DNA from: Streptomyces sp. AC555_RSS877
GTDB taxonomy: Bacteria > Actinomycetota > Actinomycetes > Streptomycetales > Streptomycetaceae
Direction of reading: 5' to 3'
Assembly (NCBI RefSeq): GCF_019049245.1
Contig: NZ_JAGMUK010000064.1
Span: 62,001-126,000 of the forward strand
DNA: 64,000 nucleotides
In this document: positions 46,001 to 56,939 of the stretch, one piece after another
How the letters are laid out: each line of letters opens with the position of its first letter
Numbering within the stretch: the first letter of the stretch is position 1
The notes under the pieces: model-generated
What the model saw: the letters and a program-made list of their open reading frames with translations, nothing else
Databases searched by the model: none
What the model was told of the DNA's origin: nothing
Made by a program: the position numbers and the translations under genes

Positions 46001-48634
46001 TCAGTCTCGCGCCACCCGAAGCTCCCCGGAGCCCGTACCCGTACCCCCCGCTACTGCGACAGCCCCGTCCCGGTCGGTCCGCAGCACCACCGCACCTCCC
46101 GCCCGCAGCGCCGCGACCGTGCTGGGAGCAGGGTGTCCGTACGGGTTGTCGGCACCGCAAGAGATGAGCGCCAGCCGCGGGGCCACCCGGCGTATCAGCT
46201 CCGGGTCCTGGTACGCAGAGCCGTGGTGGGCGACCTTGAGCACGTCCATCCCGCCCAGCCGCGCACCCGCCGGGGACCTCAACAGCGCCTGCTGTGCCGG
46301 AGGTTCGAGGTCCCCGAGGAGCAGGAACCGCAGTCCGGCCGATCTGACGAGCAGGGCCACGCTCGCGTCGTTCGGCCCCTCCGGCTCCGGCACCGGGCTC
46401 GGCGGCGGCCACAGCACCTCCCAGGACAGCGCCCCGGTCCGCCGCCGCTCCCCGGCCATGCCACGGGTCACGGGGATACGCCGCGCCGCCGCCTCCCTCC
46501 GTACGAACTCGGCCTGGTCCACCGGCTCTTCGTAGCCGGTCGTCTCGATCGCCCCGACGGACCGTCCGCGCAGTACTCCGGGCAGTCCCGCCACATGGTC
46601 GGCGTGGAAGTGGGTCAGCACGACCAGCGGGATCCTGGTGATGCCGAGCGCTCGCAGACAGTGGTCGACGAGTGCCGGATCGGGGCCCGCGTCCACGACC
46701 ACGCCCGTGCCCTCGCCCGCCGCGAGCACCGTCGCGTCGCCCTGCCCCACGTCGCACATCGCCAGCCGCCAACCCGGCGGCGGCCAGCCCGTGATCACCC
46801 GGGTCAGCGGCGGCGGCTGCACGACGGCCAGCAGGGCCAGCAGCGCGCAGGCAGCGCACAGCCAGGGATGTCCCAGCAGTCGCCGGCCTGTGAGCAGGAC
46901 GGCCACCGTGACGAGGAGGAGCAGCGCCGCCCCACCCCAGGTGTCCGGCCAGTCCACTCCTGCGCCGGGCAGCGCCGCGCCCGTACGGGCGATCTCCGCG
47001 ATCCACTCCGTCGGCCAACTGGCGCACCAGGCGAGTGCCTTCGCCACCGGCATCACCACGGGCGCCGTGGCCAGCGCGGCGAAGCCCAGCACTGTGGCCG
47101 GCGCGACCGCGAACTCCACGAGGATGTTGCACGGCACCGCCACCAGGCTGACCCGCGCCGACAGTACGGCGACGACCGGCGCGCACAGGGCCTGCGCGGC
47201 TGCCGCGGCTGCCAGCGCCTCCGCCAGTCTCGGCGGAACCCGGCGCCGTCGCAGGGCGAGGCTCCAGCGGGGTGCCAGCGTGAGCAGCGCGCCGGTGGCC
47301 AGGACGGAGAGCAGGAAGCCGTAACTCCGGGCCAGCCACGGGTCGTACAGCACCAGCAGCAGGACGGCCGTCGCCAGCGCCGGGATCAGCGACCGGCGGC
47401 GTCCGGTCGCGAGCGCGAGCAGCGCGACGGCTCCGCAGGCAGCAGCCCTCAGCACACTCGGGTCCGGCCTGCACACGACGACGAACACAAGGGTGAGCAC
47501 CCCGCCCAGCAGTGCGGTCGTCCGGAGCGAGATGCCCAGACGGGGCGCGAGTCCGCGGCGCTCGGCGAGCTGGGCCAGGCCGGGCGGGCCGACGAGCAGG
47601 GCGAGGATGATCGTGAGGTTGCTCCCGGAAACGGCCAGGATGTGTGCGAGGTCGGTCTCCTTGAAGGCCTCGTCCAGTTCCGGGGTGATCCGCGCGGTGT
47701 CCCCGACGACCAGCCCCGGCAACAGCGCCCGCGCGTCCGCCGACAGCCCGTCCGTGGCCTCCCGCAGCCCCGCGCGCAGCCGGCCCGCGAACCGCTGTGC
47801 CCTCGAAGGCTCCCGCACCACCTCCGGCGCGGCCCGGCCCCGCACCCGCAGCACGGCCGCGACCCGGTCGCCGCCCACCACGGCGGGCGCCAGCCGCGCG
47901 GTCACCCGCAGCCGCGTGGACGGCAACAGCCCGAGCCACGGCGACCGGCCCGGCCCGTCCGCGGAGGCCCGCCCGCCCGACGCCCCGCCCCACGGTCGGC
48001 CGGCCCCCGAACCCACATCGACGATCATCAGCACCGGTGTGCGCGTCGCCACCACCGACCCATGCGCCACCTCGACGCGTCGTACCTCGCCGTTGAGCAG
48101 CACAGAGACCGGCGCCGCGTGGTTTCCCCTGATCCGGGGCCGGGTGAGCCGGGGATCGGAGGTCACCTCGACCTCGGCGGTCGCCGTGGCGTACTGCCGT
48201 GCCAGCGCGGGCACCGGCCCCCGCCGCAGATCGGCCCCGTGGAGCCCGGCGGACACGGCTGCCGCTCCGACGCAGAGCAGCACGGCGGCGACCGAGGCAC
48301 GGGGCCAGGTGGCGCGCGCGGGCCGGGCGCGCGCCCGCCCGGACACCAGGAGTACACCGGCTGCCACGAGACACCCCACCGTGAGGGCGGTGACCCAGCG
48401 CCCTGAGGCGTTCAGCGTCAGCGCGGCCGTCGCCCAGGCCGCGAGAGCGGGCGGTACGAGCCGTAGATCCGTCGGTCCTTCCTGTCGGGGGTGAGCGTCT
48501 CCCAGCCGTCTCCCGGAGGCCGTGTGGACGGCGGAGGTGCGGCCGGGGCTGGGTTCACGACCGGAACGGGGTTCGCGGCCGGGGCCGGCATCCGCTGTGT
48601 CGTGCTCGGTCGGCACGTGGGGGGCCTGCCTCAT
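46001..48634 (-). CDS. comEC: ComEC/Rec2-like DNA-uptake channel protein
   Basis: An 877-residue membrane protein. An N-terminal hydrophobic region with a DUF4131/OB-type part (residues 50-270) is followed by the multi-helix Competence domain (about 290-590, with HILAVSGSNLTIILAL), then a C-terminal metallo-beta-lactamase domain with THFHADH and KVAHHGS. In competent bacteria ComEC passes single-stranded DNA across the membrane. Natural transformation is not established in Streptomyces. ATG 48634 overlaps the comEA stop. Confidence 0.93.
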   Translation of the reverse strand: MRQAPHVPTEHDTADAGPGREPRSGREPSPGRTSAVHTASGRRLGDAHPRQEGPTDLRLVPPALAAWATAALTLNASGRWVTALTVGCLVAAGVLLVSGRARARPARATWPRASVAAVLLCVGAAAVSAGLHGADLRRGPVPALARQYATATAEVEVTSDPRLTRPRIRGNHAAPVSVLLNGEVRRVEVAHGSVVATRTPVLMIVDVGSGAGRPWGGASGGRASADGPGRSPWLGLLPSTRLRVTARLAPAVVGGDRVAAVLRVRGRAAPEVVREPSRAQRFAGRLRAGLREATDGLSADARALLPGLVVGDTARITPELDEAFKETDLAHILAVSGSNLTIILALLVGPPGLAQLAERRGLAPRLGISLRTTALLGGVLTLVFVVVCRPDPSVLRAAACGAVALLALATGRRRSLIPALATAVLLLVLYDPWLARSYGFLLSVLATGALLTLAPRWSLALRRRRVPPRLAEALAAAAAAQALCAPVVAVLSARVSLVAVPCNILVEFAVAPATVLGFAALATAPVVMPVAKALAWCASWPTEWIAEIARTGAALPGAGVDWPDTWGGAALLLLVTVAVLLTGRRLLGHPWLCAACALLALLAVVQPPPLTRVITGWPPPGWRLAMCDVGQGDATVLAAGEGTGVVVDAGPDPALVDHCLRALGITRIPLVVLTHFHADHVAGLPGVLRGRSVGAIETTGYEEPVDQAEFVRREAAARRIPVTRGMAGERRRTGALSWEVLWPPPSPVPEPEGPNDASVALLVRSAGLRFLLLGDLEPPAQQALLRSPAGARLGGMDVLKVAHHGSAYQDPELIRRVAPRLALISCGADNPYGHPAPSTVAALRAGGAVVLRTDRDGAVAVAGGTGTGSGELRVARD

Positions 48635-50355
48635 GGCCGTACGAGATTCCGCAGATCGGCGAAGCGGCGGTCGCCGATGCCGTTGACCTCACGCAGTTCG
48701 TCCACCGAACGGAAGCCCCCGTGCTGGGTGCGGTAGTCGATGATGTGCTGCGCCAGCACCGGGCCGACGCCCGGCAGCGTGTCGAGCTGGTCCGCGGTGG
48801 CCGTGTTGAGGGAGACAGGGGCAGCCGGCGCAGCTCCCCCCACCGAGCCGACCGAACCGGACGGGCCCCCCACACCCGTACCTCCGGTACCTCCCGAGCC
48901 AGGCATCGCGACGGCTGGAGCGCCGACGATCACCTGTTCTCCGTCCACGAGGAACCGGGCACGGTTGAGACCGTCGGTGTTCGTACCGGGACGCACCCCA
49001 CCGGCCGCGCGCAACGCGTCGGCGACCCGCGAACCGGCCGGCAGCCGGTGGATGCCCGGCTCACGAACCTTGCCGCCGACGTCCACGACGATCTCGACCC
49101 CCGCCGTCCCCACGGCGTTCGGCGCACCGGTCGAGGCGGTCGGCTCCGCCTGTTCGCCGCGGTGCTGTCCCCCTTCGTACGGAGCCGCCGCGCGCACCAC
49201 CTCGGGCGCCCGAACGGACTCGGTCCGGCCCGCCCAGAAGTGCTGCACGGCGAAGACCGCGGCGACCACGAGCAACACGGAGAGCGCGAGCACGCTCCGT
49301 CGCTCCAGACCACACCTCGTCTGCACCCACACCGGCATCCGCTCCCGCAGAGCAAGCCCGGCCCACACCCGCCGCCGCCCCACCACGCCGAGCCCCGCCT
49401 CAAGGCCGGCCTCACCGCTCCTGACTGCCTCAACGGCCTCAACCGCCCCGACAGCCAAACCAGCCGATCCACCCACTCCCACCGAGCCGACCGATCCGAC
49501 CAGTCCGGCCGATTCCACCGAGCCGAGCGATCCCACCGGTCCGGCCGGTCCGACTGGTGCGACTGGTGCGACTGATGCGACTGGTGCGACTGGTGCGACT
49601 GGTCCAGCCGACCCGGGCGAAGCCACCGGTCCGACGGCTCCACCGTCTTCGGCGACAGCATGGGCGAGGCCCTCGGGGAACCGCCCGACCTGCCCAACCG
49701 GGCCGACCAGCCCAGCCGATCCACATGTTCCACCTGACCCACCCGGCCTACATGGTTCACCGGACCTACCGGGCCCACCAGACCAAGCGAACCCACACGG
49801 CTCGGTCAATCCGACGCCCGCATCTCCCCCACACGCCGAACTCCCCGACCCCACACCATCCGCCAGAGTCTCCACTCCCCCAGCCACATCATCGCGAGAC
49901 CCCACCCGACCGCCGAGGCCATCCCCGTCCAGCCGCTCACCGGCCACCCGCTCCCCGTCCACGCCGACACTCGACGCAGCCGGGCTCGGACCCGTACTCC
50001 CGACAGCCGAGCTCGCACCCGTACTCCCGTCGCCACCGTCCGCAGCCCGCATTCCACCGCCCGCAGCCCGCGCTCCACCGCCCGAGCCCCCCGCTTCACC
50101 ATCCACGTCTCCCGCCCCACCCCCCGGCGGACTCTTCCCCGACTCCCGCCACTCCCCCGCGCGTTCGGCGAACAACGCCTCGGCGCGCCGCCGGAGTTCG
50201 TCCGCGGAGGCGTGCCGGTGGTGGGCACGGCCGCTGCGGGCGGGTGCCCGGCGGTGGCGGGTGCGCCCGTCGGAGGAGGGGCCGCGTCCGGGCCCGCTGG
50301 TGGGATTCGCTGTGCGTGAGCGTGATCGAAGTGCCATGCGCCGAGGATCGGTCAC
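48631..50355 (-). CDS. comEA: ComEA-like DNA-binding protein with long disordered head
   Basis: A 574-residue protein, far longer than the roughly 200 residues usual for ComEA. Residues 1-350 are low-complexity (Gly/Ser/Ala/Val/Pro). A single membrane segment lies at about 352-375 (LALSVLLVVAAVFAV), then an SLBB domain (about 418-480) and two helix-hairpin-helix motifs (about 508-574, LDTLPGVGPVLAQ and VNGIGDRRF) that bind double-stranded DNA outside the cell. The head would be cytoplasmic. GTG 50355 has AGGG five to six bases upstream; ATG 50337 is the next choice. It is coupled to comEC by ATGA overlap. Confidence 0.88.
   Translation of the reverse strand: MTDPRRMALRSRSRTANPTSGPGRGPSSDGRTRHRRAPARSGRAHHRHASADELRRRAEALFAERAGEWRESGKSPPGGGAGDVDGEAGGSGGGARAAGGGMRAADGGDGSTGASSAVGSTGPSPAASSVGVDGERVAGERLDGDGLGGRVGSRDDVAGGVETLADGVGSGSSACGGDAGVGLTEPCGFAWSGGPGRSGEPCRPGGSGGTCGSAGLVGPVGQVGRFPEGLAHAVAEDGGAVGPVASPGSAGPVAPVAPVASVAPVAPVGPAGPVGSLGSVESAGLVGSVGSVGVGGSAGLAVGAVEAVEAVRSGEAGLEAGLGVVGRRRVWAGLALRERMPVWVQTRCGLERRSVLALSVLLVVAAVFAVQHFWAGRTESVRAPEVVRAAAPYEGGQHRGEQAEPTASTGAPNAVGTAGVEIVVDVGGKVREPGIHRLPAGSRVADALRAAGGVRPGTNTDGLNRARFLVDGEQVIVGAPAVAMPGSGGTGGTGVGGPSGSVGSVGGAAPAAPVSLNTATADQLDTLPGVGPVLAQHIIDYRTQHGGFRSVDELREVNGIGDRRFADLRNLVRP
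49551..49604. repeat. Six 9-bp tandem repeats inside comEA
   Basis: The unit CGACTGGTG is repeated six times with one or two changes. On the coding strand it gives the repeating VAP/VAPVASVAPVAP stretch of the protein. Being a multiple of three, copy changes would not break the frame. Confidence 0.85.
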
Positions 50356-50508
50356 ACCGACCCTGCCGCGATGATCTTGGTCAATTCCCGGGGACTACCG
50401 CCGGGTTGTGGAAAACTCCGTCACCCTCACGAGCGACAACGCTTCGCCGGCCGGCACTTCTCTCCGCACCTCTCCACACCGCGCGCCAAGAAGCGCGGCT
50501 CGCCGGCC

Positions 50509-51354
50509 TCAACGCGGCGAGACCACAACCCCCAACAACCCGGGTCCCGTATGCGCCCCGATCACCGCACCGACCTCGCTCACATGCAGATCGGCCAGCC
50601 CCTGTACCCTCACCCGCAGCCGGTCCGCCAACGCCGACGCCCGCTCGGGGGCGGCGAGATGGTGCACGGCGATGTCGACCTTGGCGCTGCCGGCCCGGTC
50701 CGCCACGATCTCCTCGAGGCGGGCGATGGCCTTGGACGCCGTCCGCACCTTCTCCAGGGGCTCGATCCGGCCGCCCTGGAGCTGCAGCAACGGCTTCACC
50801 GCAAGCGCGGAACCGAAGAGGGCCTGCGCGGCGCCGATCCGGCCGCCGCGACGCAGATAGTCGAGGGTGTCGACGTAGAAGTAGGCGGAGGTGCCCGCGG
50901 CCCGCTTCTCCGCAGCCGTGACGGCCTCGTCCACCGTGCCGCCCGACTCCGCGACCTCGGCCGCGGCGAGCGCGCAGAACCCGAGGGCCATGGCGATCAT
51001 CCCGGTGTCCACCACCCGCACCGGAACCGGAGCCTCGCGCGCCGCCATGACCGCCGCGTCGTACGTGCCGGAGAGTTCGGCGGACAGGTGCAGGGAGACA
51101 ATGCCGGTGGCGCCGGCCTCGGCGACCTTGCGGTAGGTCTCCGCGAACACCTGGGGGCTCGGCCGCGAGGTGGTGACGGAGCGCCGCTTCTGCAGTGCCT
51201 GGGCCAGGGAACGGGTCGAGATCTCGGTGCCCTCTTCGAGCGCCCGGTCGCCGAGAACCACGGTCAGCGGCACCGCGGTGATGCCGTGGCGCTCCATCGT
51301 CCGCGGCGGCAGGTAGGCCGTTGAATCGGTGACGATCGCGACATGGCGGGACAT
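50509..51354 (-). CDS. DegV family fatty-acid-binding protein
   Basis: A 281-residue DegV/FakB-type protein that binds one fatty acid, probably to present it to a fatty acid kinase. It shows VTDSTAYLP, VTTSRPSPQVF, SLHLSAELSGTY and the late GAVIGAHTGPG loop. TAACCT seven bases before ATG 51354 and no Shine-Dalgarno suggest a leaderless transcript. Confidence 0.92.
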   Translation of the reverse strand: MSRHVAIVTDSTAYLPPRTMERHGITAVPLTVVLGDRALEEGTEISTRSLAQALQKRRSVTTSRPSPQVFAETYRKVAEAGATGIVSLHLSAELSGTYDAAVMAAREAPVPVRVVDTGMIAMALGFCALAAAEVAESGGTVDEAVTAAEKRAAGTSAYFYVDTLDYLRRGGRIGAAQALFGSALAVKPLLQLQGGRIEPLEKVRTASKAIARLEEIVADRAGSAKVDIAVHHLAAPERASALADRLRVRVQGLADLHVSEVGAVIGAHTGPGLLGVVVSPR

Positions 51355-51425
51355 GAGCTGGAGGTTACCTGGCGTAGCGCCCCGGCGGCAGCCCGGGCAC
51401 TCTCACCTGGGTGCCCGTGTCCGGA

Positions 51426-52178
51426 TCAAGTCGTGGTCTCGGGGCGGGTCTTCTTCTGCCAGGGGTACGTCGGGCGCGCACTCGGCGGGGTGATGGCGGG
51501 CCGTGTGGGCTCCTCGGCGGTGCGTGCCTGAGGCGTGTCGGTCCAGGTCTGCTGGGGAGTGTCGCCGGCGTCGGCAGCGGCCGGGGCCTCCGGCCACGGG
51601 GGCGGCCGTGTGGCCGAGCCGGGGCTGGGTTCCGTGGTCGTCCAGTGCCGCAGGGCGCCGGCCTCGACGTCGATCTGCGTGCTCAGCGAGTCCAGGTCGT
51701 CGTCGGCGAAGCGCCGGGCCCGGTCGCGGGCCGCCCAGCGCAGCGAGTCCGCCGACTGGGTGATCCGCTTGGTGCGCTCGCGCAGGTCGGGCATCCGCTC
51801 GCCGAGCGTGGACTTGTCGGGCTCGGACTCCAGGCGCCTGAGCTCGGCGTCCAGTTCGTGCCCGTGCGCGCTGAGCCGCTCGAAGAGGCCGAGGGACTCC
51901 TTGAGGGACTCGTCCTCGGCCACGCCCGCGTGCAGCGCTTCCTGGGTGGCGCGCATCGACGTGCGCAGCTTGAGCCGCAGTTGGGCGATCTCGCCGGACG
52001 GGCCGAGGTGGGCGAAGGACTTGGCGCGCAGGGTGTGGTCCTCGACCGTACGGCGGGCCTGGGTGATGGTGCGGTCCACTCCGCGCTTGGCGGCACCGAC
52101 CACCTTCACCGTGGCGTAGGCACCGAGCACCACAAAGAGCACGAAAAGCAGGGCGACTACTGCGATCACTGCTTCCAC
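51426..52178 (-). CDS. Membrane-anchored coiled-coil protein, function unknown
   Basis: A 250-residue protein. An N-terminal membrane anchor (VIAVVALLFVLFVVLGAYA, residues 4-22) precedes a long charged helical region (about 30-170) likely to form a coiled coil, then a Pro/Thr-rich disordered tail. GGAGGAGG a few bases before GTG 52178 is a strong ribosome site. The form suggests a scaffold at the membrane. It lies next to leuS and degV, but neither explains it. Confidence 0.75.
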   Translation of the reverse strand: MEAVIAVVALLFVLFVVLGAYATVKVVGAAKRGVDRTITQARRTVEDHTLRAKSFAHLGPSGEIAQLRLKLRTSMRATQEALHAGVAEDESLKESLGLFERLSAHGHELDAELRRLESEPDKSTLGERMPDLRERTKRITQSADSLRWAARDRARRFADDDLDSLSTQIDVEAGALRHWTTTEPSPGSATRPPPWPEAPAAADAGDTPQQTWTDTPQARTAEEPTRPAITPPSARPTYPWQKKTRPETTT

Positions 52179-52313
52179 CAGCTCCTCCTCCGACCGACGG
52201 CACGCTCCGCGCCGCTCCTCAACGGTAAACGCTGCGGGCAGGCCCTGAGTTCCAGAAGAACCCCGAACCTGCCCGTAGGGGACTACCCCGAGTAGCGGCC
52301 GGCGCCGCCGTGG

Positions 52314-55202
<2,889 letters not shown>

Positions 55203-55262
55203 GGTCCTCAAAGCTCCATCGATCGTCTCTGCCAGCGGCGGTGACATCCAAGAAACGAAAAA

Positions 55263-55323
55263 TCCCCTCGCACAGGAGGGGACGCCGCGCCGATTCCGAC
55301 CATCCGATTCGCCCGGTGGTCGG
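55263..55323 (-). terminator. leuS attenuator (pause hairpin plus intrinsic terminator)
   Basis: Reading toward leuS, a first hairpin pairs 55317-55323 (CCGACCA) with 55296-55302 (TGGTCGG). A second pairs 55276-55282 (TCCCCTC) with 55263-55269 (GAGGGGA) around a six-base loop and runs straight into ATTTTTCGTTTCT, a clear U-tract. It lies between the leader-peptide stop and leuS, the expected place for a transcription attenuator. U-tracts like this are rare in this genome, which adds weight. Confidence 0.85.
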
Positions 55324-55329
55324 GACTGA

Positions 55330-55368
55330 TCAGCGCGGCTCGCTAAGCAGAAGGCGTACGGCACGCAT
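55330..55368 (-). CDS. leuS leader peptide (12 aa)
   Basis: The product is MRAVRLLLSEPR. Three consecutive leucine codons (CTT CTG CTT, 55345-55353) include two rare CTT codons. A TACCCT hexamer ends exactly six bases before the ATG and there is no Shine-Dalgarno, so the mRNA may begin at the ATG and be translated leaderless. The stop lies just before the attenuator hairpins. A ribosome stalled on the leucine codons would be placed to change their folding. Confidence 0.8.
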   Translation of the reverse strand: MRAVRLLLSEPR

Positions 55369-55500
55369 GGCGTTAGGGTACCGCAGCCGTTGAGCACGAT
55401 GCGACGCGCTTACGTATGCCTCATTGGCACCGGGTGCCGCTCCTCACAGATTGCGTCCAGCACACCGAAGACACTCGACACCAAGGAACCCACGCCAAAG

Positions 55501-55515
55501 GTTACTTCGCGTAAC
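55501..55515. promoter_or_regulatory. GTTAC-TTCGC-GTAAC inverted repeat
   Basis: A perfect five-base inverted repeat with a five-base spacer lies in the divergent region between the leuS leader and the membrane haem protein gene. The surrounding 150 bases are unusually A+T-rich, with a second imperfect repeat (TTGTCGTTTGATAACAA, about 55545). It may bind a regulator of the electron-transfer pair; GTTAC/GTAAC half sites are also seen in GlnR-type operators, but the spacing is not theirs. Confidence 0.4.
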
Positions 55516-55652
55516 AGCCACTAAGGGACATCACAACGGCCACATTGTCGTTTGATAACAACGCAATAACTCAAACCTCGTACCCATCGGTATGGAGCCA
55601 CTTAGAGTGCGGCAGCGGGACCGCTTTCCCGAAACTGCTCGGAGTTGCCCCC

Positions 55653-56939
55653 ATGAACCCTCGTCGTAGTAACAGCTCACTCCCCCAGCCGGGCCGGTCG
55701 GCCTATGGGGCTGCGTCGGCTGCCTTCCTGCTCTTCCTACCCGTGTTCGTGCTGGTCGGAGGTGACAGGGTCCGGGACTTCCTGAATTTCGGCGCGGGCG
55801 TCCTGTGCCTCGTCTCGCTCAGCTGCTCGGTGATCTGGGGCCTGGTCGCCCAGGACCGGGTTTTCCTGAACACGCGCCAACGGATCATCGGACAGGCGGT
55901 GCACCGGACGACCGCGGTCGCCTCGATCGCGTTCCTGCTGTTGCACATCACCACCAAGATCGCACTCGACCACACGAGTCTGATCTCGGCGCTGATCCCC
56001 TTCTCGCTCGGCATCACCGGAAGCGCCGGCCTGATCGGCCTCGGCTCCCTCGCCGGCCTGCTCATGATCTTCGTGGGCATCACCGGCGCCATGCGCAGCG
56101 CCTTCGCCTCCCCCGCGCCGGTGGCGGCCCGCTGGCGTGCCATGCACATGCTGGCCTACCCGGCCTGGTGCGCGGCACTCATCCACGGCCTCTACGCGGG
56201 TCGCACGGCGAAACCGATCTTCGTCATCCTGTACGGCCTCTCCCTGCTCGGCGTCACCGCCGCTCTGGCCCTGCGCGCGGCTCCGCGTCCGGTCAAGCGC
56301 AGGGTCGCCGACAGGATCACCGCGGTTCTGGGGGCCGGCGAGGAGCGGCCCGGCCGCGACGAGCTCGACGCCAGCCGGGCCAGGATGGCGGAGACCGGCG
56401 CGCTGCCCGGCTACGAGAACCAGCGCGGGAACCGCTCCCGGCCCGGCATGTCCCCCCGGTTCGACGCGTCCACGGGCGCCCCCGCGTCCCCGGAGCCCGC
56501 CAACGGCTTCGCGGCCGCCTACCGTGCCGTGTCGACGCCACGCCAGCGGCAGCCCTACGCCGACCAGACCGCACGCATGGACCTGCCGATGGACATGCAG
56601 CCCACGGAGGCGATCCCGCGCGTCGACAACGGCGGCAGCACGTCGGGCAGCTGGCCGATCCCGTCCCCGCCGCCGGTCGGCGAGGCACCCCCGTCCGCCT
56701 ACGACCCGCTCCAGGACACGGGATACAACATCCCCGCCTATGGAAATCAGGGCACGGGCCAGTACGGCACGAGTGACGTGTACGACACCGGTGAGTCGAA
56801 CACCTTCTACGGCACGTACAACCCGAACGACACGTACAACAGCGGTCCCGCCACTGAAACACTGCCCGGTGCTTCGTACGACTTCGACGCACCGGGTTCG
56901 GGCGAACCTTGGAACACGCCTTCCGGAGGCTTTAAGTGA
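55653..56939 (+). CDS. Membrane b-haem protein (ferric reductase/MsrQ-like)
   Basis: A 428-residue protein. Residues 15-210 hold about six membrane segments. Two histidine pairs sit on two helices with spacings of 14 and 13 (H84/H98 and H165/H178), the pattern for two stacked b haems in the ferric-reductase-like transmembrane superfamily. Residues about 215-428 are a long cytoplasmic tail rich in Gly, Asn, Tyr, Pro and Ser with no fold. GGAG about nine bases before ATG 55653 supports the start. The downstream NuoF-like gene overlaps it by GTGA, so the tail may dock the electron donor. Function is inferred. Confidence 0.8.
   Translation: MNPRRSNSSLPQPGRSAYGAASAAFLLFLPVFVLVGGDRVRDFLNFGAGVLCLVSLSCSVIWGLVAQDRVFLNTRQRIIGQAVHRTTAVASIAFLLLHITTKIALDHTSLISALIPFSLGITGSAGLIGLGSLAGLLMIFVGITGAMRSAFASPAPVAARWRAMHMLAYPAWCAALIHGLYAGRTAKPIFVILYGLSLLGVTAALALRAAPRPVKRRVADRITAVLGAGEERPGRDELDASRARMAETGALPGYENQRGNRSRPGMSPRFDASTGAPASPEPANGFAAAYRAVSTPRQRQPYADQTARMDLPMDMQPTEAIPRVDNGGSTSGSWPIPSPPPVGEAPPSAYDPLQDTGYNIPAYGNQGTGQYGTSDVYDTGESNTFYGTYNPNDTYNSGPATETLPGASYDFDAPGSGEPWNTPSGGFK

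Noticed and set aside
48740..50374. Long Pro/Thr-rich plus-strand frame opposite comEA
   Set aside because: It is the complement of a low-complexity region; comEA has SLBB and helix-hairpin-helix domains and is coupled to comEC.
55203..55400. T-box riboswitch before leuS
   Set aside because: I found no T-box sequence (AGGGTGGNACCGCG) on the leuS strand; a short Leu-rich frame and a simple attenuator explain the region better.
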